A stretch of 64,000 bases of DNA from assembly GCA_948144175.1 (NCBI GenBank), contig CANXME010002548.1:1-64000 (forward strand), written 5' to 3'. The position numbers were made by a program, and so were the translations under genes. The notes beneath the pieces are model-generated. The model had not been told where the DNA came from, did not search any database, and saw only the letters and a program-made list of their open reading frames with translations. This stretch comes from Closterium sp. NIES-65. Taxonomy: Eukaryota > Streptophyta > Zygnematophyceae > Desmidiales > Closteriaceae. Positions 1 through 9,619 of the stretch are shown one piece after another. Every line of letters starts with the position of its first letter. Position 1 is the first letter of the stretch.

Positions 1-2209
1 ATCACAGTATTATTCTTTGAACCACGGATTTCGACCAGGTCAGTCCGTACATACCTGTTTAAAACAAATTCAGAAAGATTTTAAAGAAAGTAATTGCTTT
101 CTGGTGGGAGACCTTGATTGCAAACCGGACCAAGCGGAGGCGCGCAGCGGTGAGCAAGTAAAGCTTGCGTGGCCTCCGGGTGAGCCAAAAATTGCGAAGC
201 AAGCGAAGGCGCTTCGCGGTGAGCCAGCTTTGCTTGCGAAGGAAAGTAGCGTTCGAAAGAATAAAGGTATTTTTAGATATTCGTGCAATAGGCCATTGGG
301 TTCTTTTAGATCATTCTTACTATGGAATGTGGGGGCGAAAAATGGCCACTTTCCTTTTAACAAATATAGTAATAAGGTCCGAAGCACTGCGTTATTGAAG
401 GATAAGGTTGCCGTTAGGCAACTTGCAAAGCAAGCGAGGGGGGGGAACTCCGAAATCAGAGCAGTCTTATCCGAAATAAGTTTACATGAACTAGATAACT
501 TTGTTGTTCGACTTAAGCGAACTGTAGAGAGAAAAAACCTTACTTTGCGCAACACCAAAAATTTCTCTCAGCGTTGCACCAAACTATCTTCTATTTACGG
601 TGTAGCTAGTCAAAAAGAAGGTTTGAAAAACATCTTTGGGGGCCGAAGGCGCCAAAGATTTCTAGGTCCTTCTTTATCAACAAAATTTTTGAAGTTCATT
701 ATTCAAGGTGCTTCGGACCCCGACATTTCAAAAAAATCAAAAAACCTACGCACAAGAAGAATGTCGCGACTTCATGAGTTGCACCTTTTTGATTCTTGTC
801 AATACTTGGGGACTTTAGCTTCTTCTATAGGCTCGAGGTACTTTCAAGAATTTAGACGACGCGATTTACTAAAGAGCAAGATTGTTGTTTTCGGTCCAAA
901 ATTGAAAATACCTTTTCTTTCTATTGCTTCTTTTGTTAAAAGAGAAGATTCTTCTAAAAGAGACAAACTTCTGGGTCGAGCTTTGTTGAGTATTTATTAT
1001 GTGCGTTTTTTAAACTACTTTCTCATCGGCCTTCGTGGTCAACAACGAAAGGCTTATAAGATTAGTCAATTAGTTGCACGTTATCTGGAAATCAGACAAC
1101 AACTAAAGCTTAAGAAAGATGCGATTTTTTTTGAATCTGGTAGTCCTTCCGTTGGGGCGAGCAAGCAAAGCTTGCGACGGAAAATACCTTTTTTAGGTTA
1201 CTTGCTGGATATCCGATCGGTATGCAAAGAACCTCAGGTATCCTTCGCAAGCAAAGCTTGCTCACACGGGCGCGGAGCGGTGAGCAAGCTTCGCTTGCTT
1301 CGCAAACCCGAAGAAGGGAGCGTAAGCGACTCGTTAGGAGCCTTAGGTCTCCGTGAGGTCCGTGAGGTTGCCGTTAGGCAAGTGAACAAAAAGCGAGCTG
1401 CGAAAGAAAGAAGCTTGCTTTGTTTGCGAAGCACCCCCTACAGAATGAGTAATCAAAGCTTGCAAAGCAAACAACTTCCGGAGCAAGCGACGCATCCCCG
1501 CAAAACCGCGCCGTTCCAAGCTTCGCGACTAGACGGACCAGTTGGGCCGGGTGTGCTTCGCTTGCAAACTAATGCACTCGTTTTTCAAAGCAAGAAGGCG
1601 CGAAGCCTTTTGTCTCGATCCTCTAAAAGGTTGCACAGATTTAAGGTTCGTTTAGAACTTGATTTTTTTTTGTGTCATTTCAATAAAAAACGAGAAAGTG
1701 CTTCGAGAATGTTTCGCTTGGAAAGCAAGTGCTTCGCATCCGCTTCGCGTCTGCGTACTGTTTCGCGCATAATTTCTAACGAAGCGTTCGGGCCAAGCGT
1801 GATTGCAAAATCTAAAATGTTGCCTAGGTTCACGTTAAAAAAAGATCTGCAAATCCGTTTGCTCGTTAATATGGAAAAAGTTATTGAGTCCTTGGCAGAT
1901 AAAGGATTTTGTGATCGATCAGGTAATCCAAAACCTAATTTCTATTATTTTCAAGATTCACAAAAAAAAACAGTAGATCATATTGCTTCTTTATTACGCG
2001 GTTTGACTAATTATTACCAATTGGCGGAGTCTAAACGTCGTTGTCTTTCAAGATGCTCGTACATATTAACTCATTCAATTGCCATGATGTTTGCAGCTAA
2101 GTTTAAATTAGGTACACGTGCTAAAGTTTTCGCTTTAGCTGGTCGAAATCTTATAAAACCCCTTTTATCTAAAAAAAGAGGTTCGTTAGACCTTGCTGCT
2201 AAAAAGTGA
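1..2209 (+). CDS. Group II intron reverse transcriptase/maturase, decayed, 5' end outside window
   Basis: Intron-encoded protein of the group II intron in cox2. The frame is open from the window edge (codons from position 2), so TTG at 17 is not a real start. An RT signature lies at the left edge (NHGFRPG, then CLKQIQKDFKESNCFLVGDL) and RT motif 4 appears as LSEISLHELDNFV near residue 150. The usual YADD catalytic box is replaced by FLNY (residues 331-334, nt 1007-1018, context YYVRFLNYFLIG). A good domain X (maturase) follows near residues 615-715, with PKPNFYYFQ, LLRGLTNYYQLAESKR and SYILTHSIAMMFAAKFKLG. GC-rich palindromic repeats are translated in frame at about 130-245 and 1145-1600. By family knowledge it assists splicing of its own intron. 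Inference: reverse transcription is lost and only maturase function could remain, unless the ORF is simply dead. Confidence 0.8.
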   Translation, partial: SQYYSLNHGFRPGQSVHTCLKQIQKDFKESNCFLVGDLDCKPDQAEARSGEQVKLAWPPGEPKIAKQAKALRGEPALLAKESSVRKNKGIFRYSCNRPLGSFRSFLLWNVGAKNGHFPFNKYSNKVRSTALLKDKVAVRQLAKQARGGNSEIRAVLSEISLHELDNFVVRLKRTVERKNLTLRNTKNFSQRCTKLSSIYGVASQKEGLKNIFGGRRRQRFLGPSLSTKFLKFIIQGASDPDISKKSKNLRTRRMSRLHELHLFDSCQYLGTLASSIGSRYFQEFRRRDLLKSKIVVFGPKLKIPFLSIASFVKREDSSKRDKLLGRALLSIYYVRFLNYFLIGLRGQQRKAYKISQLVARYLEIRQQLKLKKDAIFFESGSPSVGASKQSLRRKIPFLGYLLDIRSVCKEPQVSFASKACSHGRGAVSKLRLLRKPEEGSVSDSLGALGLREVREVAVRQVNKKRAAKERSLLCLRSTPYRMSNQSLQSKQLPEQATHPRKTAPFQASRLDGPVGPGVLRLQTNALVFQSKKARSLLSRSSKRLHRFKVRLELDFFLCHFNKKRESASRMFRLESKCFASASRLRTVSRIISNEAFGPSVIAKSKMLPRFTLKKDLQIRLLVNMEKVIESLADKGFCDRSGNPKPNFYYFQDSQKKTVDHIASLLRGLTNYYQLAESKRRCLSRCSYILTHSIAMMFAAKFKLGTRAKVFALAGRNLIKPLLSKKRGSLDLAAKK

Positions 2210-2290
2210 AGCTAGCTTCTTTTAGCTAGTACTATTTGCTAAAAAGAAAGAATACGCCAGTAATTCTACCAAAAAGTACAATGAGTTGGA

Positions 2291-2324
2291 GAGCCGTGTG
2301 ATAGGTGACTATCTTGCACGGTTC
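2291..2324 (+). other. Group II intron domain V
   Basis: A 34-nt hairpin opens GAGCCGTG and closes CACGGTTC, with the AGC catalytic triad near its 5' end. The same pattern occurs on the minus strand at 15863-15896 in the nad4L intron. Confidence 0.85.
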
Positions 2325-2821
2325 GGAGAGGACTTCAACGAAGGTAAACAGCATTTTTTGCATGTGATGATTTCTTGTCTTCCATTCTATTTATTAAGTG
2401 AAATTTTATCGCTTTGCGTCTTTCGGAGCGGAGCACGTCTTTCTTCCGCTTGCGCACAGTTCAACAATCATGCGCTTGTGTCTTTCACTTACGCAGTTGA
2501 AAATAATGCATGCGCTCAGCTCCGTCGCCTTCGCTTGCTTTGCAAGCGAAGCAACCTAAGTTTGTCGCTTACTCAATGCTCCGTTCTAGCTTGAATATTT
2601 CGCGCAGTATAGAATAAAGCAAGCTCACATGCTTCTTAAACGGGGATGTTTCGCTTGCTTGGCCTACCGCCAGCTTGCGTCTCCGTCGCAAGCTTTTTGC
2701 CTACCCTAAAGGTGCCTAGTAGGATGCCTTACGGAACGGAACAAACCGGCCCGTTCCTACTAAGATACCTCCACTTGCAAGGCAAGCTTGCACGCTTCAC
2801 GACCTTCGGTTTTCACTCTAT

Positions 2822-3196
2822 TATTCAGATTATAACACTTCCGATGAACAGTCATTAGCCTTTGACAGTTATATGGTTGCAGAAGATGATCTAGAATTAG
2901 GTCAATTGCGTCTATTAGAAGTAGATAATAGAGTAGTTGTACCAGCAAAGACTCATTTGCGTTTCATTATAACATCCGCTGATGTACTTCATAGTTGGGC
3001 TGTACCTTCATTAGGGGTTAAGTGCGATGCTGTGCCTGGTCGTTTAAACCAAAGTTCTATTTTTATAAAACGAGAAGGGGTTTATTATGGTCAGTGTAGT
3101 GAGATTTGTGGGACAAATCATGCATTTATGCCTATTGTCGTTGAAGCTGTTTCCTTAGACGACTATGTTTCTTGGTTATCTAATAAATTGGACTAA
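2822..3196 (+). CDS. cox2: Cytochrome c oxidase subunit 2, 3' exon
   Basis: C-terminal half of Cox2, the complex IV subunit that takes electrons from cytochrome c through the binuclear CuA centre in the intermembrane space. The exon begins at [10 protein letters not shown] and reads [32 protein letters not shown] and the CuA-binding box [14 protein letters not shown], ending KLD before TAA. All CuA ligands in this part (Cys, Cys, His, Met and the upstream His) are present. The N-terminal half with both transmembrane helices is not in the window, so it must lie upstream of position 1 beyond the group II intron or be joined in trans. cox3 starts 17 nt downstream, which suggests co-transcription. 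Confidence 0.93.
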   Translation, partial: YSDYNTSDEQSLAFDSYMVAEDDLELGQLRLLEVDNRVVVPAKTHLRFIITSADVLHSWAVPSLGVKCDAVPGRLNQSSIFIKREGVYYGQCSEICGTNHAFMPIVVEAVSLDDYVSWLSNKLD

Positions 3197-3213
3197 AATA
3201 TCTAGACACATTT

Positions 3214-4011
3214 ATGAGTTTTTCTCAAAAGCATCCTTATCACTTAGTAGATCCAAGCCCATGGCCGAGTTTTGCTTCATTAGGAGCTTTCGCTAGCACC
3301 CTAGGGGGTGTTATGTACATGCACTCTTTTACTGGAGGTGGTACACTTTTGAGCTTAGGCTTGACTATGATCATCTATACGATGTTTGTTTGGTGGCGTG
3401 ATGTTGTCCGAGAAGCTACCTACGAAGGTCATCACACAAAAATGGTTCAATTAGGTCTGCGTTATGGTATGATTTTGTTCATTGTATCTGAGGTGATGTT
3501 CTTTCTAGCTTTTTTCTGGGCTTTTTTCCACTCGTCTCTTGCACCAACAGTAGAAATTGGAGCAGTTTGGCCTCCAAAAGGAATTGAGGCTATCTCGCCT
3601 TGGGAGATCCCTTTTTTAAATACTGTGATTTTACTATCATCTGGGGCTGCCGTTACTTGGGCACATCATGCAATTTTAGCGGGAGCGAAACAACAAGCTC
3701 TTTATGGGCTACTAGCAACTATTCTCCTTGCTGTTATCTTCACAGGATTACAGGGTATGGAATATGTGGAAGCTCCTTTTACAATTTCTGATGGTATATA
3801 TGGATCTACTTTTTTCTTAGCTACAGGCTTTCATGGATTTCATGTAATTATAGGTACTATCTTCTTGATTATATGCTGCATTCGCCAATATATGGGGCAT
3901 TTTACTTCAAAGCATCATTTTGGTTTTGAAGCCGCTGCTTGGTATTGGCATTTTGTAGATGTCGTTTGGTTGTTTTTATTTGTGTCTATCTACTGGTGGG
4001 GTGGCAATTAA
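3214..4011 (+). CDS. cox3: Cytochrome c oxidase subunit 3
   Basis: Full-length Cox3, 265 aa, the normal family size, with seven transmembrane segments. It opens with [15 protein letters not shown] and closes with VSIYWWGGN, both diagnostic of Cox3. The motifs [33 protein letters not shown] and [12 protein letters not shown] are intact. It has no intron, no frameshift and no TGA codon. It follows cox2 after 17 nt and probably shares its transcript. Part of complex IV in the inner membrane. Confidence 0.97.
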   Translation: MSFSQKHPYHLVDPSPWPSFASLGAFASTLGGVMYMHSFTGGGTLLSLGLTMIIYTMFVWWRDVVREATYEGHHTKMVQLGLRYGMILFIVSEVMFFLAFFWAFFHSSLAPTVEIGAVWPPKGIEAISPWEIPFLNTVILLSSGAAVTWAHHAILAGAKQQALYGLLATILLAVIFTGLQGMEYVEAPFTISDGIYGSTFFLATGFHGFHVIIGTIFLIICCIRQYMGHFTSKHHFGFEAAAWYWHFVDVVWLFLFVSIYWWGGN

Positions 4012-5093
4012 CATCATAAAAAGTTCACAAGCATCTTTTTAGGAAACCGGAAAGGGGGCAAGCGGTCCTTCAAAGTAAAGTCTCCTCCGGATACTTTCGC
4101 CAACCCGCAGAAACGTTCGCACGAGGCGGGTCGAGGGACCGGCAACGCGGTACATACTCTCTATAAGCGCATGCTTAGCATGCGCTTTGCCTTACTTTTG
4201 CAAAAGAAAGAAGCTAGTGCCTCCTAAAGGAGTATGAAGCAGTTACTTTAGAATACTATTTCACTACTTCTTTCTTCTAATTGTAGATAAAATGCGACTG
4301 TGGCTGATCAACGCACCATGCCTTTCGCACCATAAATGTGTTTCGCAAGTGCTTCTGATACGCACGATAATCGCTTGCTCTATGTCTACCGCATGCATTG
4401 AGCAAGCTCACATGCTTCGCAGCAGTAACACAAATCTTGCTTGCTCAATGCTCCGCAGCAGTAACAAGTGCTTCGCATCCGCAGTTTCATGCAAGTTCTC
4501 AATTGGTTCGCCCCCCAGTCAAATCAAATCCAATAATGTCGCTTGTTACTGTGCTTTTGTGTTTCGCGCAGTTTAGAATATTCTAACGAACGTCGCCTTC
4601 GTAAGCAAGTACGCTTTGCGGGTTGGCGCAAGCTTGCTTGCGAAGCTGCCCCGACCGACCGATCGCTTGCAAAGCAAGCTTGCACCGAAGGCGGGGCATT
4701 CAATTGCGGGTTGGCGAAAGCTTGCTTTGCAAGTTCTCGAAAACCAATAACTCAGCTTGCTGTGCTTTTCTGCGAGCTCACCGCTACGCGCCTGGGGGAG
4801 AAAAAAACTTTGCTTGCGTGGCCGTTTTGAAAGGTGAGCAAAAAATGGCGAAGCAAGCGAAGGAGCGACCCTAAGCGTTCTTTGAACCTCAGGAAGGTCT
4901 TAGAAAACGTTCCTTCGGAACAATCGCAAGCTTTGCTTGCGATTGTATTTTGCGCAAACTAAGGCAACTTTCTTCGAAAGCTGACGCGCACAGCGTGCAA
5001 GCTTGCAAAGCAAGTTCCTTTCCTAAAGGCGGCGCGTCATACTGCGCCGTTAGAATTTGCAGATTTAGATTCAAAGAAAAGAAAAATCAAAAA
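4012..5093 (+). repeat. Intergenic region with structured element and GC-rich palindromic repeats
   Basis: No gene found. The first 140 nt hold a compact structured segment (separate entry). From about 4150 the stretch is dominated by palindromic units made of GCAAGC, AAGCTTGC and GCGAAGC, plus the repeat unit containing GTGAGC with GCGTGGCC at 4790-4870. Short ORFs here translate repeats only. Confidence 0.7.
4035..4150 (+). other. Unassigned structured RNA, possibly an orphan group II domain I fragment
   Basis: Nested helices can be drawn: GGTCCTTC pairs with GAGGGACC and encloses AAAGT/ACTTT and ACCCGC/GCGGGT. This nested-stem pattern resembles domain I of plant-type group II introns, but no domain V follows on this strand before nad1 and cox3 is complete upstream. 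It is not a tRNA and lacks 5S rRNA landmarks. The assignment is inference only. Confidence 0.3.
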
Positions 5094-6083
5094 ATGACAT
5101 CATATATTCTGGGTCTCCTAATCAAAATACTGGGAATAATAATACCTCTTTTATTAGGTGTTGCTTTCTTAGTACTTGCTGAACGTAAAGTCATGGCTTC
5201 GATGCAACGTAGGAAGGGACCTAACGTTGTAGGCCTCTTTGGATTATTACAACCTATAGCTGACGGTTTGAAATTAATGATAAAAGAACCTATTCTGCCA
5301 AGTAGTGCGAATGTGTTCATTTTTATAATGGCTCCAGTGATAACTTTTATGCTAAGTTTAGTCGCATGGGCGGTCATTCCTTTTGATTATGGGATGGTTC
5401 TTTCTGATTTAAACGTAGGTATACTTTATATATTTGCAATTTCATCGTTAGGTGTTTATGGTATTATAACTGCAGGTTGGTCAAGTAATTCGAAATATGC
5501 TTTTTTGGGCGCACTTCGATCGGCAGCTCAAATGGTATCTTACGAAGTATCTATTGGTTTAATTATAATAACAGTATTAATTTGTGTAGGCTCTTGCAAT
5601 TTTAGTGAGATTGTTTTAGCACAAAAACAAATATGGTTTGGTATCCCCTTGTTTCCTTTATTATTGATGTTTTTTATATCTTGCTTAGCTGAAACCAACC
5701 GAGCTCCCTTCGATTTACCTGAAGCTGAAGCAGAGTTAGTTGCAGGTTATAATGTAGAATATTCAGCTATGGGATTTGCTCTCTTCTTTTTAGGCGAGTA
5801 TGCTAATATGATTTTAATGAGTAGCTTATGTACTTTACTTTTTCTTGGCGGTTGGTTGCCTCCTTTTGATATACCTGTGTTAAATTGGATACCAGGCTCT
5901 CTATGGTTTAGTACTAAGGTACTTCTTTTTTTATTTACATATATTTGGGTACGTGCAGCTTTTCCTAGATATCGTTATGACCAATTGATGAGACTAGGTT
6001 GGAAGGTCTTTTTGCCTTTGTCGCTAGCCTGGGTTATTTTCGTGGCTGGTGTGCTAGTGGCTTTTGACTGGTTGCCGAGTTAA
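5094..6083 (+). CDS. nad1: NADH dehydrogenase subunit 1
   Basis: Membrane subunit of complex I near the quinone site. I chose ATG at 5094 ([14 protein letters not shown]), giving 329 aa, the normal length. The open frame runs further upstream, but only through repeat sequence. Signature motifs are present: [69 protein letters not shown] and the C-terminal [18 protein letters not shown]. About eight hydrophobic helices. No intron, although nad1 is split in land plants. Confidence 0.97.
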   Translation: MTSYILGLLIKILGIIIPLLLGVAFLVLAERKVMASMQRRKGPNVVGLFGLLQPIADGLKLMIKEPILPSSANVFIFIMAPVITFMLSLVAWAVIPFDYGMVLSDLNVGILYIFAISSLGVYGIITAGWSSNSKYAFLGALRSAAQMVSYEVSIGLIIITVLICVGSCNFSEIVLAQKQIWFGIPLFPLLLMFFISCLAETNRAPFDLPEAEAELVAGYNVEYSAMGFALFFLGEYANMILMSSLCTLLFLGGWLPPFDIPVLNWIPGSLWFSTKVLLFLFTYIWVRAAFPRYRYDQLMRLGWKVFLPLSLAWVIFVAGVLVAFDWLPS

Positions 6084-7110
6084 GCTAGGTTGTTTTGAAT
6101 CTTCTCGCAATTGGATTTGAACCTTTAGGTCCCTTGCAAGCTCGCACGTGAAGGGTTTGCAAGGCTTACGCTGTGCGTTAGGCGCGGCGTGCGAGCTTGC
6201 TTTCAAGCCGCACGCCTACCCACTTGGATTACGCTGTGCTTTCTCTGTTCCTTGTTCGTTTGTTCGTTCGAACGAACAAAGAAGTACGCGCCTTGTAGGC
6301 TTACGGCGCAAACGTTTGCGCCGTACGACAAGCAATGCGCGCGAGCAAGCTCGCGCGCACGCCTACCGCGAGCTTAAGCTTAAGCTCGTTTTCTTCGTCC
6401 ATCGCAAGCAAAGCTTGTTCGCTCTGACGAACCTTCGCTTGCGGTGCGAACGTTCCGCACCCATCGCAAGCAATGCAAGCGGTTGGTTATCTAGACGGGG
6501 GATGCTTCGCTTGCGCTGGCACCGGAGGCCACGCAAGTTCTTAAGCGAACCTACCACAGACGCAAGCAAAGCAAGCTCGCACCTATTCGCACTGTTGCGC
6601 AGCCTTGTCTCGTTATAGATTCCGAAGGGAGCTCGCTTTGCTCCCGGCACGCCTACCGCGAGTTTTTAAGCGAACCTGTTTAGGCACCGTGTTGCTTTAT
6701 CTGTAGGATAAAGGTTGCTGTTAGGCAATCTTGGGACTCTAACTAACTAAGGGTTAGTCTTTACACACAAAGCATCAATTTCGCTTTCTATTTTTTCTTT
6801 TGAAAGTAGTAATTTTTATAGCTTTTTTTTTGTGAACAAGGTGCTTTAGTTCTCTGTATTCAATCCATCAGTTATTGAGCTACACGTCAATAACTAGACA
6901 AAGGCTCCGCGTCTGCTTTCTTTGTACCTCTTAAGTGATAATAGTATAAACTCTATTGGAATGGAAGTAAGATTCAAAGATAGTTACTACTTGGTATTCG
7001 AGCGAGTTGTTTGAGTACGGGAAGGGGACTTTCTTTTTCTAAAGTAATAAACTTACCAGAATCTCGCTTCGCGCCTTATTCTATCAATCAAAAAAAGAAA
7101 ACACACGAAC
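6084..7110 (+). repeat. Intergenic region, GC-rich palindromes then AT-rich leader of cob
   Basis: Positions about 6130-6670 are packed with palindromic repeats (GCAAGC, GCTCGC and CGTACG-type units). Positions 6700-7110 are AT-rich without recognisable genes and may include the cob 5' leader. No tRNA could be folded. Confidence 0.6.
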
Positions 7111-7548
7111 ATGACAAGACGACTTTCGCTTCTAAAGCAACCTCTTTTATCAACTTTAAACGATCATTTAATCGATTATCCAACCCCAAGTAATTTAAGT
7201 TATTGGTGGGGATATGGTTCACTTGCCGGTATTTGCTTGGTTATTCAAATAGTAACTGGTGTCTTCTTAGCAATGCATTATACACCTCATGTAGATCTTG
7301 CTTTTATTAGTGTGGAGCACATTATGAGAGATGTTACAGGAGGCTGGTTGCTTCGTTATATGCATGCTAACGGAGCATCTATGTTCTTTATTGTAGTTTA
7401 TCTTCATATTTTTCGTGGTCTATATTATGGAAGTTATGCAAGTCCTAGAGAACTAGTTTGGTGCCTTGGTGTGGTTATCTTTTTACTAATGATTATTACT
7501 GCTTTTATTGGTTACGTACTTCCTTGGGGTCAGATGTCTTTCTGGGGT
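7111..7548 (+). CDS. cob: Apocytochrome b, exon 1
   Basis: First 146 codons of cytochrome b (complex III). It begins [20 protein letters not shown] and includes [13 protein letters not shown], the heme-ligand stretch [20 protein letters not shown] and the Qo-site segment [13 protein letters not shown]. The exon ends in T after TTC TGG GGT. The next intron codons run into TGA. Joining to position 8912 restores FWGATVIT, so the frame is continuous across the intron. Confidence 0.96.
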
Positions 7549-7620
7549 ATTTGAAGTGCCCAAAATGAGTAAAAACACAAAAAACCATGACAAGAAGAAG
7601 CAAAATTCAAGGGCCGCACA

Positions 7621-8211
7621 AATTTATCTTCTAACATCTTTGGATCTCTTTTAGGAGACTTGTATGGAGAAAAACGATGTGGTAGTACTCGCTTCATTAA
7701 CCAACAAGAATAATCTAACGTTAGCTATCTCATGTGGTTTCATCAATTTCTTTACACACGCAGATATTGCCGAAAACCCAAAGCTCAAAACTCGAATAGG
7801 CGCAAATGGGAACTTTAGGTTTTCTTTCAGAGTACCAACATATAGTTTCGGCAGCTTGAACTGGATGCATGAAGCCTTTTTTCCAGATGGCAAGAGAAAA
7901 AAATCCCTAAAGATCTTAGTTGTATAAATAGTCTTCTTACGCTTTTTCCCTTAGCAGTTTTGTTAGTGGATGAGGCACATCTTGTGGTGCAGGCCATACC
8001 GATTGTTACAAATTCTTTCAAACAAGAAGATGTATTATTTCTATGTGATGTCTTAAAGAAGAAATAGTTTAACTACGCACGACCACATCGAGACAGGGAG
8101 CAATTTGTTATATATATACCAAAAGGCGCCATGTCCAAAATAGGTCCTTTGATTAGTCCTTATCTGGTCCCTTCAATGCATCGTAATTTAAATGGTTATT
8201 ATGTTGTTTGA
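7621..8211 (+). pseudogene. Decayed LAGLIDADG homing endonuclease in the cob intron
   Basis: Remnants of one endonuclease are spread over several frames. Segment one reads NIFGSLLGDLYGEKRCGST (LAGLIDADG motif 1) and stops at TAA near 7705. Segment two, in another frame, reads PKLKTRIGANGNFRFSFRV and FGSLNWMHEAFFPDGKRKK and stops near 7926. Segment three reads TLFPLAVLLVDEAHL, where motif 2 (usually WxxDDG) is eroded, then ATNSF-like VTNSFKQEDVLFL, and stops at 8065. The tail IGPLISPYLVPSMHRNLNGY ends at about 8211. At least three breaks make it non-functional. Order and spacing match family members in organelle cob and rRNA introns. Confidence 0.85.
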
Positions 8212-8399
8212 AACTTATAGTAATCTGTTATCAAGGTTCTCGCCAGGCAAAAGTAGCGAAGGTCCTTACTTGCCGAAGGGGTCCGAAGGTTGCGTTCGCA
8301 ACGCCAGGGCACCCGGGCGTCGAAGCTACTTACTTCCGAAGGAACTCTCCACAAGAAAGTGCTTTCTCGCGTAACGAGGTTCGAAGAACTTGCTTTATC

Positions 8400-8536
8400 T
8401 GTAGGATAAAGCAAAGAAAGGCGCGCAGCGGTGAGCTTGCGAAGCAAGCGTGGCCTCCGGGTGAGCAAGCTTTGCTTGCGAAGGAAGGACGGCACTTTTT
8501 GAAAGGGCTTTCTCGCGTAGCGAAAAGGAAGGACCT
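8400..8536 (+). repeat. GC-rich repeat unit, copy inside cob intron
   Basis: Starts with TTATCTGTAGGATAAAG and GGCGCGCAGCGGTGAGC and runs to GAAAAGGAAGGACC. About 115 nt (8419-8536) recur almost unchanged in direct orientation at 9848-9963 downstream of cob. Confidence 0.85.
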
Positions 8537-8911
8537 ATCGCGCAGCAGTGTTGCGCGAAGCGCATAAGCCTTTATGCAAAAAAACACAATAAGCGCTCGG
8601 CCTGACAGATACAGATTGCAATACGAGTGAAAACGGTTAAAGCGCTTTTTGCGCCAGACCGTCGGTTGTGTCTACAATCGCTACAGACTGGTTCACTTGC
8701 GGGTGCCTGAAATGGTGCTTAATGTACAGTCGAAATTTTACCAACCAGGGCTTTCAGTAAATCCTCTTTGCTGGTGTGAAAGTACAGTTATCTCGCGATC
8801 CCACTCTTTCGTCCGCTACGCGCATCTCGCATCTTGCAGTAGACGCGAAGCGTTTAGAGGAGCAGCGTTAGCAAAAGAAGCGAAGCGGGGACCGATCGGA
8901 TACAAAATTTG

Positions 8912-9619
8912 GCCACAGTGATCACAAGTTTAGCTAGTGCAATTCCAGTAGTGGGTGATAGTATAGTTACTTGGTTATGGGGTGGTTTCTCTGTGGATAA
9001 CGCTACTTTAAACCGATTTTTTAGTCTTCATTATTTACTACCTTTCATAATTGCTGCTTTAAGTCTTATTCATATTATAGCTTTACATCAATACGGGTCG
9101 AATAATCCTTTGGGTATTAATGCTTCAGTAGACAAAATATCTTTTTATCCTTATTTTTACGTAAAAGACTTAGTAGGTTGGGTAGCTTTCGCTTTATTTT
9201 TTTCTATTTTTGTCTTTTTTGCACCTAATGTATTAGGACATCCTGACAATTATATACCAGCAAATCCTATGTCTACTCCAGCTCACATAGTACCTGAATG
9301 GTACTTTCTACCTGTATATGCCATTCTTCGAAGTATTCCTAATAAATTAGGGGGTGTAGCTGCTATAGGACTAGTCTTTGTTTCATTATTTGCTTTACCT
9401 TTTATTAATACTTCGTACGTACGAAGTTCTTGCTTTCGACCAATTCATAAAAAATTATTTTGGTTGCTTGTAGCAGATTGCTTGCTTTTAGGTTGGATTG
9501 GATGTCAACCTGTAGAAGCTCCTTATGTAACTATTGGACAAATAGCTTCCTTGGGGTTTTTCCTGTACTTTGCAATATTACCTGTTCTTGGGAAATTAGA
9601 AAGCAAATTAATACTCTAA
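8912..9619 (+). CDS. cob: Apocytochrome b, exon 2
   Basis: Remaining 235 codons plus stop, giving 381 aa with exon 1, the normal length. Landmarks are [39 protein letters not shown] (second heme ligand region), [21 protein letters not shown] with the conserved PEW Qo motif, and [21 protein letters not shown]. The upstream TTG at 8909 belongs partly to the intron and is not a start codon. Confidence 0.96.
   Translation, partial: ATVITSLASAIPVVGDSIVTWLWGGFSVDNATLNRFFSLHYLLPFIIAALSLIHIIALHQYGSNNPLGINASVDKISFYPYFYVKDLVGWVAFALFFSIFVFFAPNVLGHPDNYIPANPMSTPAHIVPEWYFLPVYAILRSIPNKLGGVAAIGLVFVSLFALPFINTSYVRSSCFRPIHKKLFWLLVADCLLLGWIGCQPVEAPYVTIGQIASLGFFLYFAILPVLGKLESKLIL

Larger units (their letters stand above)
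1..2821 (+). other. Group II intron in cox2 (3' part)
   Basis: The 5' end and upstream cox2 exon lie before the window. The intron contains the maturase ORF, a 34-nt domain V at 2291-2324, and a predicted 3' splice site at about 2821, where the sequence reads CTCTAT before the exon. The nad4L group II intron ends in the same six bases. The gap from domain V to the exon is about 500 nt instead of the usual 50-100, and is filled with GC-rich palindromes. The split falls in the EYSDY segment of Cox2, close to the angiosperm cox2i373 site. The 3' boundary is uncertain by one or two bases. Confidence 0.7.
7549..8911 (+). other. Group I intron in cob
   Basis: 1363 nt. The 5' exon ends in T and the intron ends in G, as expected for group I. 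A core with P7-like segments is visible near the 3' end (CTACAGACTGG about 8681, ATGTACAGTCG about 8722). The 5' half holds a decayed LAGLIDADG endonuclease gene. Positions about 8230-8570 hold GC-rich repeats inserted between the dead ORF and the core. Confidence 0.85.

Noticed and set aside
2286..2594. 102-aa ORF after the maturase
   Set aside because: Begins in domain V and runs into palindromic repeats.
6100..6190. Possible minus-strand tRNA with GGATTTGAACC
   Set aside because: A T-arm-like motif is present, but no acceptor, D or anticodon arms can be paired.
9414..9430. CTTCGTACGTACGAAG palindrome inside cob
   Set aside because: It encodes the conserved SYVRSS segment of cytochrome b, so it is not an insertion.
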